In this document: positions 28,359 through 37,220 of the stretch, one piece after another
How positions within the stretch are numbered: the stretch's first letter is position 1
Layout of the letters: every line of letters starts with the position of its first letter
Source: Sporosarcina sp.
GTDB lineage: Bacteria > Bacillota > Bacilli > Bacillales_A > Planococcaceae
Length of the DNA stretch: 43,532 nt
Assembly: GCA_029257435.1 (NCBI GenBank)
Contig: JARIBI010000120.1
Coordinates: 67,564 to 111,095, forward strand
Direction: 5' to 3'
The notes under the pieces: model-generated
The model's database searches: none
What the model was told of the DNA's origin: nothing
What the model saw: only the letters and a program-made list of their open reading frames with translations
Position numbers and translations under genes: made by a program

Positions 28359-30218
28359 ATGAAATTACTGGAACGATTAAAAACAGAAGTCCTGACAGCG
28401 GATGGTGCAATGGGAACGCTTCTCTACGCTGAAGGACTAGACTTTTGCTATGAACAATTAAATGTTGAAAAGCCGGGTGTCATTCAAGGAATCCATGAAC
28501 AATATATACAAGCCGGAGCGGATATTATCCAAACCAATACTTATAGTGCTAACTCCTATAAACTTGCTCGCTATGGTCTGGAGCATCGAGTACAGGAATT
28601 TAACGAGGCTGGTATTCATATCGCTAAACAAGCTGCAGCAGCTGGCGGTCAATACGTGCTCGGTACAATCGGAGGAATCCGGAGTATCCGTAAAAGCGAC
28701 GCAACGATTGATGAAGTGCTATCGATTGTTCAACAACAGGCGGAACCGCTGCTTGCAGGTGATCCAGACGGATTATTACTGGAAACATACTACGACTTTG
28801 AAGAACTGTCTGCAGTGGTGAAGCACCTTCGAAAACAAACGGATATTCCACTTATTGCCCAAGTCTCCATGCACGAACCTGGTGTCTTGCAAAATGGGCT
28901 GCAATTGACCGATGCCCTGCACCGTTTGGAGGATTTAGGAGCCGATGTCGTCGGGGTGAATTGCCGACTTGGTCCCTATCATACAATTCAAGCATTCGAA
29001 GGCGTTGAACTTCCTGAGAAGGCATTCTTATCTGCTTTTCCAAACGCTAGTTTGTTAGATGTCGAGGACGGCCGGATTGTCTATGTATCTGAAACCGATT
29101 ACTACGGGCGAGCAGCTCGATTGTTACGGGACGAAGGTGTCCGGCTGATTGGAGGATGCTGCGGAACAACCCCTGCCCACATTGTCGCCGTGAAATCCCA
29201 ATTGGCTAATCTGCCGCCCATTACTGAAAAAACTGCAGTCCCGCATAAACCGATTGTTATTCGGGATGCCGAACCTGCACGTTATGAACCTTTGCACATA
29301 AAGGCAAAACGTGAGCGCACAATTCTCGTTGAGCTAGATACACCGCGTCACTTGGAAACTGAAAATTATTTTGAAGGGGCTCGTCAGCTTCAAGAAGCCG
29401 GAGCGCATGCTGTGACAATGGCTGATAATTCTCTCGCTTCCCCGCGGATCAGCAACCTGGCGATGGCATCTATTGTGAAGCATCAAGATGATATTCGGCC
29501 ACTCGTCCACATTACATGCCGGGATCATAATTTGATTGGATTGCAGTCTCACTTGATGGGTTTGGACGCATTAGGAATCCATGACATATTAGCAGTGACT
29601 GGCGACCCTACTAAAATTGGAGACTTTCCCGGGGCAACAGACGTATATGATGTTTCTAGTCTTGAACTCTTTCAGCTGATTAAAAAGCTGAATGAAGGAA
29701 TTTCATTTTCCGGCCGTCCATTACGCAAAAAGGCAAATTTTTCAGTCGCGGGTGCGTTCAATCCGAATGTCCGAGTCGTAGAACGTGCGGTGAAGCGTCT
29801 TGAGAAAAAAATCGAGTACGGTGCTGATTATTTCATCACACAGCCGGTCTATACAAAAGAGAAGATTATAGAAATCTATGAAGCCGTCAAACATTTGGAT
29901 ACTCCCATTTTCATCGGCATTATGCCGTTGACAAATATTCGAAACGCCGAATTTCTGCATCATGAAGTTCCTGGTATTAAGTTATCTGATGAAGTGCTCG
30001 AACGCATGAGATCATGTGGGGATAATCGGCAGGCATCGACTGTGGAAGGGATTCAAATTGCTCAAGAATTAATCGATACAGCTGCGTCTTTATTTAATGG
30101 CATTTACTTAATTACTCCATTTTTACGTTATGACATGACGGTCGAGCTTGTACATTATATTAACCAGATTGATGCTAAAAGAGAAAGAGAGGTGCACCAT
30201 GTCACAACAACTTATTAA
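28359..30218 (+). CDS. yitJ: bifunctional homocysteine S-methyltransferase / methylenetetrahydrofolate reductase (YitJ-like)
   Basis: 619 residues from the ATG at 28359; a TTG two codons upstream is too close to the SD AAAGGATG. The N-terminal half (to about residue 290) is a homocysteine methyltransferase barrel with DGAMGT, ADIIQTNTYSAN and the zinc cysteines Cys202 (VNCRLGP), Cys267 and Cys268 (GGCCGTTPAH). The C-terminal half (about 318-605) is an MTHFR barrel with ELDTPRHLETENYFEGA, VTGDPTKIGDFPG, GADYFITQPVY and the C-terminal RQASTVEGIQIAQELI. It overlaps metH by 20 bases and is under the SAM riboswitch. Supplying 5-methyl-THF to MetH is the likely role. Confidence 0.93.
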   Translation: MKLLERLKTEVLTADGAMGTLLYAEGLDFCYEQLNVEKPGVIQGIHEQYIQAGADIIQTNTYSANSYKLARYGLEHRVQEFNEAGIHIAKQAAAAGGQYVLGTIGGIRSIRKSDATIDEVLSIVQQQAEPLLAGDPDGLLLETYYDFEELSAVVKHLRKQTDIPLIAQVSMHEPGVLQNGLQLTDALHRLEDLGADVVGVNCRLGPYHTIQAFEGVELPEKAFLSAFPNASLLDVEDGRIVYVSETDYYGRAARLLRDEGVRLIGGCCGTTPAHIVAVKSQLANLPPITEKTAVPHKPIVIRDAEPARYEPLHIKAKRERTILVELDTPRHLETENYFEGARQLQEAGAHAVTMADNSLASPRISNLAMASIVKHQDDIRPLVHITCRDHNLIGLQSHLMGLDALGIHDILAVTGDPTKIGDFPGATDVYDVSSLELFQLIKKLNEGISFSGRPLRKKANFSVAGAFNPNVRVVERAVKRLEKKIEYGADYFITQPVYTKEKIIEIYEAVKHLDTPIFIGIMPLTNIRNAEFLHHEVPGIKLSDEVLERMRSCGDNRQASTVEGIQIAQELIDTAASLFNGIYLITPFLRYDMTVELVHYINQIDAKREREVHHVTTTY

Positions 30219-33200
30219 AGATGAACTACAAAAACGAATTCTCGTGATGGATGGTGCGATGGGTACGATGCTGCAAAATGCAAATCTAACGGCAGAGGAC
30301 TTCGGCGGTGAAGCGTATGAAGGTTGCAACGAATATTTGAATCTGACAAAACCCGACGTTTTGACTCGGATTCATCATGAATATCTTGAGGCTGGTGCTG
30401 ATATTATCTGCACGAATACGTTTGGCGGTACGCCTATCGTGCTGGACGATTACGATTTAGGCAGTGAAGCCGATGTCATTAATCGACGCGGCGCGGAACT
30501 TGCACGCGCTGCAGCAAATGAATTCTCGACTTCTGAACATCCGCGATTCGTTGCAGGAGCAATGGGTCCGACGACTAAAACACTGTCTGTAACAGGCGGA
30601 ATTTCGTTTGACCAGCTCGCAAACGATTTCTACGTACAGGCGAAAGGGTTAATCGACGGCGGCTCGGATCTTCTATTAATGGAAACCAGTCAAGATATGC
30701 TGAATGTTAAAGCTGGCACGATCGGGATCCGCAGGGCTTTTAAAGAAACTGGCCGGGAACTTCCAGTGATGATTTCTGGAACGATTGAACCGATGGGCAC
30801 AACGTTGGCCGGACAAAGTATTGAAGCGTTCTACGTTTCCATTGAGCACATTAACCCTCTTTCAGTCGGTCTTAACTGTGCAACGGGACCTGAATTCATG
30901 ACGGATCATTTACGTTCTTTATCAGAACTCGCAACAGGGTTTGTCAGTTGCTATCCAAACGCCGGGTTGCCAGACGAGGAAGGTCATTATCATGAATCTC
31001 CGGAATCGCTCTCGAAAAAACTGGAAGGATTTGCGGACAAAGGATGGCTCAATATAGTCGGCGGCTGTTGTGGAACAACGCCTGCTCATATTCAAGCGAT
31101 CCGCCATGCAGTGGATGGAAAAACTCCACGTCCCCTCCCTGCACAAACTCATGGACATACCGTCTCAGGTATTGAACCGCTTTTGTATGATCCGAGCATG
31201 CGTCCGATTTTAATCGGGGAACGGACCAACGTTATTGGTTCACGTAAGTTTAAACAGTTGATTGTCGATGGGAAAGTGGAAGAAGCGGCTGAAATCGCAC
31301 GGGCTCAAGTTAAAAACGGTGCCCATGTCATCGACGTTTGTCTCGCTAATCCAGATCGTGATGAGTTGACAGATATGACAGACTTCATGAAGGAAGTTGT
31401 GAAAAAGATCAAAGTGCCTCTGGTCATTGACTCGACCGACGAAAACGTTATTGAAGAAGCACTGAAGTACTCCCAGGGCAAAGCAATTATCAACTCCATC
31501 AACTTAGAGGATGGCGAAGAGCGCTTCAATGCAGTAATGCCGATTGTTAAGAAGTACGGAGCAGCAGTCGTTGTAGGGACAATAGATGAAGTCGGTATGG
31601 CTGTTACACGGGAACGCAAATTGGAAATCGCCAAAAGATCGTATGATTTACTGACAAATAAGTGGGGACTCGCGCCTGAAGATATTATTTTCGATCCCCT
31701 TGTATTTCCTGTGGGAACCGGAGATGCCCAGTATATTGGCTCTGCTGTTGAAACAATTGAAGGAATCCGGCTGATTAAAGAACACTTGCCGCGGGCACTC
31801 ACCGTCCTTGGTGTCAGTAACGTTTCGTTCGGACTGCCTCCTGTAGGGCGTGAAGTATTGAACGCTGTCTATTTGTATCACTGCACGCAGGCCGGACTGG
31901 ATTATGCCATTGTAAATACCGAAAAGCTTGAACGCTACGCATCGATCCCTTCAGCGGAAAACGATATGGCAAATGCGCTGTTATTTACAACAACCGATGA
32001 AACACTCGCAGCCTTCACTGATTTTTACAGAGGAAAGAAGAAAGAAAAAACAGAAGATGATATTCCGAAAACCGTTCCTGAACGTCTTGCTTATTATGTT
32101 GTAGAAGGGACGAAAGAAGGACTGATTCCCGATTTAGACGCCGCACTGAGCCAGTATGCGGAGCCTCTCGACATTATAAACGGTCCTCTTATGAAGGGAA
32201 TGGCAGAAGTCGGCAGACTGTTTAATACGAATCAGCTGATTGTTGCTGAAGTGCTTCAAAGTGCTGAAGTCATGAAAGCCTCCGTATCTTATTTGGAACA
32301 GTTCATGGAGAAAAAAGAAGACCACAATGGTAAAGGAAAAATTGTGCTCGCAACTGTAAAAGGGGATGTCCATGACATTGGGAAAAACCTTGTGGAAATC
32401 ATATTAAGCAACAATGGGTTTAAAGTTGTGGACATCGGAATCAAAGTAACACCTGCGCAGCTGATTGAAGTCATCCAGAATGAAAAGCCGGATATTATCG
32501 GACTTTCCGGATTACTCGTCAAGTCAGCTCAACAAATGGTGCTCACTGCTCAAGACTTCAAGACTGCAGGCATCGATTTGCCTGTAATGGTAGGCGGCGC
32601 TGCGCTCACGCGTCGATTTACGGATACTAAAATCGCACCGGAATACGATGGACCTGTCATTTATGCAAAAGACGCGATGCAAGGATTGGACCTTGCGAAC
32701 CGTTTACAAGGCAGTGAGAAAGACGCGCTTCTTCTAGAACTAGATCAGCAGCTGGAAAAGCGGGTGGCAAATGATGCCATTAAAGCAGCTAAAGCTGCTG
32801 ATAAGGAATCCGCTGCGGTTGCGGTTGCAATCCGACCTGTGAAAACAGTCCGTTCAGATGCTCCTATTTTCATTCCGAATGATTGCAGAAAGCGGGTGCT
32901 GCGGGATTATTCCGTCTCCCACCTCTCCCCTTACGTCAACATGAGGACACTGATTGGACATCATTTGGGTTTTCGCGGATTTACGGATTCGACATTGAAA
33001 AAGCGGGAACCGCGCGCAGTGGAACTGCATGAAATGGTGACTGGATTTTTAGAGTCTGGAAAACTAGGAGCGTCCGGCTTGTACCAATTCTTCCCTGCTC
33101 AAGCGGATGGAGATGACGTCATCATTTATGATCCGCAAGACCAGAAAATTGAAATTGAGCGATTTACATTCCCTCGACAACAGCAAGATCCATTTCTTTG

Positions 33201-33651
33201 TTTATCTGATTACTTGAAGCCGGTGGATAGCGGTGAGATGGATTACGTTGCGTTCATGCAAGTAACGGCTGGCCACGGAGTCCGTGCAGAAGCGGAACGG
33301 ATGAAAGCAGAAGGTAAGTTTTTGGAAAGCCACGCGTTTCAAGCGACTGCCCTAGAGCTTGCAGAAGGCTTTGCAGAACGGGTTCATCAGGAAATCCGTG
33401 ATCAATGGGGATTCCCAGATGCCACTGATTTCACGATGAAAGACCGGTTTGCAGCAAAATACCAAGGACAACGATTCTCCTTTGGCTATCCTGCCTGTCC
33501 GAACTTGGAAGACCAGGCGAAACTGTTTAGGTTATTGAAGCCAGAGGACATTGGAGTCCACTTAACAGAAGAGTTCATGATGGAGCCTGAAGCTTCCGTA
33601 TCTGCTATCGTCTTTGCTCATCCAGATGCACGTTACTTCAATGTTGAATAA
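30199..33651 (+). CDS. metH: cobalamin-dependent methionine synthase
   Basis: 1150 residues from the ATG at 30199, after AGAGAGG. It has all four modules. The homocysteine module has zinc cysteines Cys227, Cys290 and Cys291 (GGCCGTTPAH). The folate module begins ILIGERTNVIGSRKFKQL (about 335-600). The B12 module has cap helix LIVAEVLQSAEVMKASVSYLEQ and D723-V-H725-D-I-G728, in which His725 is the cobalt ligand, plus GLSGLLVKSAQ. The C-terminal SAM-activation domain (about 890-1150) contains QGQRFSFGYPACPN. It forms the last step of methionine synthesis in one SAM-regulated unit with YitJ. No B12 riboswitch is seen. Confidence 0.97.
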   Translation: MSQQLIKDELQKRILVMDGAMGTMLQNANLTAEDFGGEAYEGCNEYLNLTKPDVLTRIHHEYLEAGADIICTNTFGGTPIVLDDYDLGSEADVINRRGAELARAAANEFSTSEHPRFVAGAMGPTTKTLSVTGGISFDQLANDFYVQAKGLIDGGSDLLLMETSQDMLNVKAGTIGIRRAFKETGRELPVMISGTIEPMGTTLAGQSIEAFYVSIEHINPLSVGLNCATGPEFMTDHLRSLSELATGFVSCYPNAGLPDEEGHYHESPESLSKKLEGFADKGWLNIVGGCCGTTPAHIQAIRHAVDGKTPRPLPAQTHGHTVSGIEPLLYDPSMRPILIGERTNVIGSRKFKQLIVDGKVEEAAEIARAQVKNGAHVIDVCLANPDRDELTDMTDFMKEVVKKIKVPLVIDSTDENVIEEALKYSQGKAIINSINLEDGEERFNAVMPIVKKYGAAVVVGTIDEVGMAVTRERKLEIAKRSYDLLTNKWGLAPEDIIFDPLVFPVGTGDAQYIGSAVETIEGIRLIKEHLPRALTVLGVSNVSFGLPPVGREVLNAVYLYHCTQAGLDYAIVNTEKLERYASIPSAENDMANALLFTTTDETLAAFTDFYRGKKKEKTEDDIPKTVPERLAYYVVEGTKEGLIPDLDAALSQYAEPLDIINGPLMKGMAEVGRLFNTNQLIVAEVLQSAEVMKASVSYLEQFMEKKEDHNGKGKIVLATVKGDVHDIGKNLVEIILSNNGFKVVDIGIKVTPAQLIEVIQNEKPDIIGLSGLLVKSAQQMVLTAQDFKTAGIDLPVMVGGAALTRRFTDTKIAPEYDGPVIYAKDAMQGLDLANRLQGSEKDALLLELDQQLEKRVANDAIKAAKAADKESAAVAVAIRPVKTVRSDAPIFIPNDCRKRVLRDYSVSHLSPYVNMRTLIGHHLGFRGFTDSTLKKREPRAVELHEMVTGFLESGKLGASGLYQFFPAQADGDDVIIYDPQDQKIEIERFTFPRQQQDPFLCLSDYLKPVDSGEMDYVAFMQVTAGHGVRAEAERMKAEGKFLESHAFQATALELAEGFAERVHQEIRDQWGFPDATDFTMKDRFAAKYQGQRFSFGYPACPNLEDQAKLFRLLKPEDIGVHLTEEFMMEPEASVSAIVFAHPDARYFNVE

Positions 33652-33665
33652 AGAACGAAAAAGAT

Positions 33666-33706
33666 CCTGCAGGAGAGTGAATTCACTCAAAACCTGCAGG
33701 CTCTTT
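33666..33706 (+). terminator. terminator after metH
   Basis: CCTGCAGG (33666-33673 and 33693-33700) pairs across a loop that itself holds the palindrome GAGTGAATTCACTC. It is followed by CTCTTTTG. Confidence 0.65.
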
Positions 33707-33716
33707 TGTTACATTA

Positions 33717-34049
33717 TCATCTTCCCCAAGGCATTGGTCCAGGTCCCATCGGAGGTCGTTGAGAACCCCACTGCCCCATTCCCGGTCCTGGTCCGAAACC
33801 AGGTCTAGCTTGAACCGTCTGCCCCATCATTGTTTCATTCACTTCTGTGTAATAATGGCGAGGGATTTGAACGGTATGTTGGCGGTTTACGTTGACGAAC
33901 GGATGAACTACTGGCAACTCCTGTGGCATAAACGTATCGTGGACACGGTATTGTGTTGGGCAGATTATCGGTTGCGCCTGATTGTTACAAGGTTGCATTG
34001 CCGGCATGTTTTTTGAACCCATGCAGCGGTTGTGATTTTGTTGCATCAT
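33717..34049 (-). CDS. CotD-family spore coat protein
   Basis: 110 residues from the ATG at 34049, eight bases after a very strong SD (AGGAGG); ATG at 34055 or GTG at 34058 are alternatives. The CotD core is readable as CPTQYRVHDTFMPQELPVVHPF followed by VNVNRQHTVQIPRHYYTE. The C-terminus is rich in Gly, Pro, Met and Trp (GFGPGPGMGQWGSQRPPMGPGPMPWGR spread over about 30 residues). Cysteines are few. It is expected in the spore coat and made in the mother cell. A hairpin CCCGT/ACGGG lies in its leader; no SigK promoter could be firmly placed. Confidence 0.85.
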   Translation of the reverse strand: MMQQNHNRCMGSKNMPAMQPCNNQAQPIICPTQYRVHDTFMPQELPVVHPFVNVNRQHTVQIPRHYYTEVNETMMGQTVQARPGFGPGPGMGQWGSQRPPMGPGPMPWGR

Positions 34050-34152
34050 CTTCATCACCTCCTCCCTCCATTACATGCAAGTTCCCGTCTATAGAACGGG
34101 CTCTCGCCTTGAAGGGAAAAAAATTGATGAAAGACTTTTCTGCTTTAAAACA

Positions 34153-34178
34153 AAAAACCTTCCTACCGGAAGGTTTTT
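34153..34178. terminator. terminator between the small acidic gene and cotD
   Basis: A perfect 11-bp stem AAAAACCTTCC/GGAAGGTTTTT with loop TACC, flanked by A/T on both sides, ends the small gene at 34177. The stop codon lies inside the stem. Confidence 0.85.
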
Positions 34179-34356
34179 ACTGATAATCTCGAGGGAGTTC
34201 GTGCTCGTCAAACCCCATTTCCGACGGTTGTTCTGGGGAATGGTCTAGAAATCTGCTAAGGTCTGGAGCACCTTCTCCAATCATGTGCAGCATGGCGATG
34301 TAATCCATGTCGCTCCGTAAACTCATTTCATCTGGATGAATGTTTTGACGTTCCAC
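34177..34356 (-). CDS. small acidic protein, unknown
   Basis: 59 residues from the GTG at 34356, eight bases after the SD AAGG; a GTG at 34365 is an alternative. The protein is strongly acidic (MERQNIHPDEMSLRSDMDYI, then FLDHSPEQPSEMGFDEHELPRDY). No signal peptide, cysteine or known motif was seen. A promoter TTGCAA-16-TAGACT with upstream TGA lies on the minus strand near 34450-34477. Position next to cotD hints at a sporulation link, but nothing in the sequence proves it. Confidence 0.65.
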   Translation of the reverse strand: MERQNIHPDEMSLRSDMDYIAMLHMIGEGAPDLSRFLDHSPEQPSEMGFDEHELPRDYQ

Positions 34357-34515
34357 TTCGATCACCTTCCCTTAATGTAATTACAGATGGGACTTTCACC
34401 AGTGAAGCGTATAGGACCAAACAGACAACGTTTTCTCACCTACAGTCTATCATATGTTCAGTAAATTGCAAAGACTATTCTGTCTATTTATCCAATGCAT
34501 TAACAGAATTGTATT

Positions 34516-34541
34516 GTTTCAGCAGTTTTGTTTTCGGATAT
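34516..34541 (+). promoter_or_regulatory. SigB-like promoter for the DCC-family gene
   Basis: GTTTCA (34516-34521), 14 bases, GGATAT (34536-34541): ten of twelve bases fit the SigB consensus with the right spacing. A SigA reading (TTGTTT, 19 bases, TATAGT) is poorer. The rest of the 220-base divergent gap (34357-34576) holds only the minus-strand promoter of the small acidic gene. Confidence 0.45.
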
Positions 34542-34576
34542 AGTATAGACACGAAGTTATTTAAGGAGGTTCCCAC

Positions 34577-34969
34577 ATGAAGCGAATAGTACTATTCGAC
34601 GGTGAATGCAACTTTTGTGATGCGAGTGTTCAATTCATTATTAAACGTGATCCATATGAATATTTTCAGTTTGCTTCCCTTCAAAGTGAAACTGGCGTTC
34701 AACTTTCTAAAGACTTCGGGGTCCCGGATGATGTAGACAGCCTCGTACTCATTGAAAAAGGAAAAGCGTATACGAAATCATCCGCCGCACTCCGGATTGC
34801 TAAGAAACTGGATGGACTTTGGCATCTTGCCTTTTTGTTCATCATTGTGCCTGCTCCCATACGAGACAGTGTTTATGATTTTGTTGCTCGCAACCGATAT
34901 AAATGGTTCGGAAAAAAAGAAGAGGCTTGTATGCTTCCAACTCCTGCAGAGCGCAAGCGTTTCATATAA
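34577..34969 (+). CDS. DCC-family thiol-disulfide oxidoreductase-like protein (YuxK family)
   Basis: 130 residues. It has the family-defining DGECNFCDA near the N-terminus (Asp8, Cys11, Cys14), which gives the DCC family its name, a thioredoxin-like beginning, and a hydrophobic stretch LWHLAFLFIIVPAPIRDSVYDFVARNRYKWFG near the C-terminus. The reaction is not established for most members. The ATG at 34577 follows AAGGAGG. The stop codon lies in the terminator stem shared with the DUF779 gene. Confidence 0.88.
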   Translation: MKRIVLFDGECNFCDASVQFIIKRDPYEYFQFASLQSETGVQLSKDFGVPDDVDSLVLIEKGKAYTKSSAALRIAKKLDGLWHLAFLFIIVPAPIRDSVYDFVARNRYKWFGKKEEACMLPTPAERKRFI

Positions 34970-35008
34970 CAAGGACGGCACCCTGATAACGGGTGCCGTC
35001 TTTGTTAT
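34966..35008. terminator. long bidirectional terminator between convergent genes
   Basis: An 18-bp stem (34966-34983 with 34991-35008, one G-T pair) has loop TGATAAC. The stop codons of both convergent genes lie in its outer arms. Confidence 0.9.
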
Positions 35009-35361
35009 ATTTGGAGCTGTTCGACCTCTTCATTGGTAAATGCACGTGAACGAGTGAGAAATCTTTTGCCTTCTACCCCTTCGAGTGAAAACATCCCGCC
35101 TCTTCCGTCCACTACATCTATAATCAGCTGGGTATGCTTCCAGTACTCAAATTGACTTCGTAACATGTAAAATGGAACGCCGCCAATAAATCCAAGAAGC
35201 ACATCCTGATCACCTATTAGTAAATCACCTTCCGGATAACACATGGGTGATGAGCCGTCACAGCATCCTCCTGATTGGTGAAACATCAATGGACCGTGTT
35301 TCTGTTTAAGTTGCTTGATCAGCGCCAGCGTTGCTTCTGTCGCAATAACCCGCTCTGTCAT
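35005..35361 (-). CDS. DUF779 protein, aldehyde-dehydrogenase partner
   Basis: 118 residues. The cysteine-rich segment HQSGGCCDGSSPMC (about residues 28-41) is the hallmark of DUF779. Such proteins are usually encoded beside acetaldehyde-type aldehyde dehydrogenases, as here: the upstream dehydrogenase ends 24 bases before its ATG. The role is unknown, with metal or redox handling a guess from the cysteines. The SD GAGGTG precedes the ATG at 35361. Cotranscription with the dehydrogenase is likely. Confidence 0.88.
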   Translation of the reverse strand: MTERVIATEATLALIKQLKQKHGPLMFHQSGGCCDGSSPMCYPEGDLLIGDQDVLLGFIGGVPFYMLRSQFEYWKHTQLIIDVVDGRGGMFSLEGVEGKRFLTRSRAFTNEEVEQLQI

Positions 35362-35385
35362 TTGCTGCTCACCTCTCTAATTCGC

Positions 35386-36927
35386 TTAAAAGAATCCTTG
35401 TTTCTGTTCACTGTAGCTGACGAGCATGTTTTTCGTCTGCTGGTAATGCTCGAGCATCATCAAGTGATTTTCCCGGCCGATCCCGGATGCCTTATAACCG
35501 CCAAATGCAGAGTGCGCCGGATAAGCATGGTAACAATTCGTCCAAACGCGGCCCGCTTCAATACCGCGTCCGAAACGGTACGCCGTATTCATATCACGTG
35601 TCCAGACACCTGATCCAAGTCCGTACAATGTGTCATTTGCGATTTCCAGTGCTTCTTCTTTTGTCTTGAACGTTGTAACTGCAACCACTGGTCCAAAAAT
35701 TTCTTCTTGGAAGATTCTCATCTTATTGTGACCTTTGAAGACTGTCGGCTTCACGTAATACCCTTCCGCCAAGTCGCCCTCCAGCTTATTCTGCTCGCCG
35801 CCCGTCAGACACTCAGCACCTTCTTGCTTTCCGATGTCGAGGTAAGACAAAATCTTCTCCAGCTGTTCTGTAGATGCTTGTGCGCCCATCATGACTGTTG
35901 GATCGAGTGGATTACCAACTTTGATAGCTTCGACACGCGCCAATGCTTTCTCCATAAATTTGTCGTAAATGGATTCTTGAATAAGTGCACGGGAAGGGCA
36001 TGTACATACTTCTCCCTGGTTCAATGCAAACATGACAAACCCTTCTACCGCCTTATCCAGGAAGTCATCGTCTTCTGCCATAACATCTTCAAAGAAGATA
36101 TTTGGTGACTTTCCGCCAAGTTCAAGTGTTACTGGAATGATATTTTGAGAAGCATACTGCATAATCATCCGGCCTGTAGTAGTTTCTCCTGTAAATGCGA
36201 TCTTACCGATTCGCGGGTTCGATGCAAGCGGCTTCCCTGCTTCCAGACCGAATCCGTTCACGACGTTCAATACACCTGCCGGCAATAAGTCTTCAATCAA
36301 TTCAACAAGTACTAGAATCGATGCTGGAGTTTGCTCCGCTGGCTTAAGAATTACACAGTTTCCTGCAGCCAGTGCAGGTGCGAGTTTCCAAACTGCCATA
36401 AGGATTGGGAAGTTCCATGGAATAATTTGTCCAACAACGCCAATAGGCTCGTGGAAATGATAAGCAACCGTGTCGTTATCAATCTGGCTGACACCGCCTT
36501 CTTGAGCACGAATTGCTGAAGCGAAATAACGGAAGTGGTCAATAGCTAATGGCAAGTCCGCATTCAGCGTTTCACGAACGGCTTTCCCGTTTTCCCACGT
36601 TTCTGCTACAGCGAGCATTTCCAAGTTCTCTTCCATCCGGTCTGCAATCTTTAATAAAATGTTAGAACGCTCCGTTACTGATGTCTTTCCCCACCCATCC
36701 TTGGCAGCATGTGCAGCATCGAGTGCAAGTTCGATGTCTTCTGCAGTGGAGCGGGCCACTTGCGTAAATACCTTCCCTGTAACTGGAGTCGGGTTGTCAA
36801 AGTATTCTCCATTAACTGGAGCTGTCCATTTACCATTTATGAAATTATCGTATCGTTCCTTAAAATTCACCTTTGCGCCTTCTGTGTTCGGGTTTGCGTA
36901 AGCTTGGTTCTCGACTTTTTGTACCAT
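35386..36927 (-). CDS. NAD(P)-dependent aldehyde dehydrogenase (ExaC/AldB-like)
   Basis: 513 residues from the ATG at 36927, seven bases after GGGAGG; ATGs at 36933 and 36942 are in frame. It oxidises aldehydes to acids. Motifs: [23 protein letters not shown] (cofactor loop), [10 protein letters not shown] (Rossmann turn), [11 protein letters not shown] (general-base Glu), [12 protein letters not shown] (catalytic Cys), and [10 protein letters not shown]. The GEVCTCPSR form and the DUF779 neighbour fit acetaldehyde/chloroacetaldehyde-type enzymes; the true substrate is not known. The promoter is at 37069-37097, with a palindrome in the leader. Confidence 0.93.
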   Translation of the reverse strand: MVQKVENQAYANPNTEGAKVNFKERYDNFINGKWTAPVNGEYFDNPTPVTGKVFTQVARSTAEDIELALDAAHAAKDGWGKTSVTERSNILLKIADRMEENLEMLAVAETWENGKAVRETLNADLPLAIDHFRYFASAIRAQEGGVSQIDNDTVAYHFHEPIGVVGQIIPWNFPILMAVWKLAPALAAGNCVILKPAEQTPASILVLVELIEDLLPAGVLNVVNGFGLEAGKPLASNPRIGKIAFTGETTTGRMIMQYASQNIIPVTLELGGKSPNIFFEDVMAEDDDFLDKAVEGFVMFALNQGEVCTCPSRALIQESIYDKFMEKALARVEAIKVGNPLDPTVMMGAQASTEQLEKILSYLDIGKQEGAECLTGGEQNKLEGDLAEGYYVKPTVFKGHNKMRIFQEEIFGPVVAVTTFKTKEEALEIANDTLYGLGSGVWTRDMNTAYRFGRGIEAGRVWTNCYHAYPAHSAFGGYKASGIGRENHLMMLEHYQQTKNMLVSYSEQKQGFF

Positions 36928-36968
36928 TTCCATTCCTCCCATTTCTGCAAGTTTAGTAGAAAATCAGT

Positions 36969-36985
36969 GCATGTACATTGCACAC
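36969..36985 (-). promoter_or_regulatory. palindrome in the aldehyde dehydrogenase leader
   Basis: GTGCA arms flank a TGTACA core (GTGCA-A-TGTACA-TGCAC on the minus strand) about 40 bases before the start. It may be an operator or an RNA stem. Confidence 0.4.
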
Positions 36986-37068
36986 ATGAACACTCTATGC
37001 CGGGTTGTCCTAGAGCATGAATGATGTATGCGCCTTCATTCAAAATAAAAAAATCTTATTTCACTACA

Positions 37069-37097
37069 ACTATATCTGACTAGTTTGATTATTACAA
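37069..37097 (-). promoter_or_regulatory. SigA promoter of the aldehyde dehydrogenase unit
   Basis: TTGTAA (37097-37092), 17-base spacer, TATAGT (37074-37069) on the minus strand. It gives a leader of about 135 bases. The 293-base divergent gap (36928-37220) otherwise holds the leader palindrome and the htrA control region. Confidence 0.65.
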
Positions 37098-37141
37098 TTT
37101 TATTCTACTATAGAATTCACTCTTCTAACTATTATTAACTT

Positions 37142-37185
37142 GGTAACGTCTCGGTAATAATTTGTTCATAATTTCGATTTACACT
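37142..37185 (+). promoter_or_regulatory. htrA promoter region with 11-base-spaced direct repeats
   Basis: Two GGTAA boxes (37142-37146 and 37153-37157) lie one helical turn apart, as for OmpR/PhoB-type regulators. They sit just upstream of, or over, a weak -35 (TTGTTC, 37162-37167, or the box itself) and a -10-like TACACT (37180-37185). A poor promoter plus direct repeats suggests an activator. The YclJ-like regulator encoded downstream is the obvious candidate. Confidence 0.5.
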
Positions 37186-37220
37186 TACTTTATCAACAGA
37201 AAATAAAGGAGAGATGGACA

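Noticed and set aside
31305-31802. 165-codon antisense frame in metH
   Set aside because: It is opposite the conserved folate-binding module and serine-rich in the manner of antisense frames.
33666-33700. Nested restriction-site-like palindromes (CCTGCAGG, GAATTC) after metH
   Set aside because: Considered as a cloning scar, but they form a symmetric terminator hairpin in natural context with a T-run.
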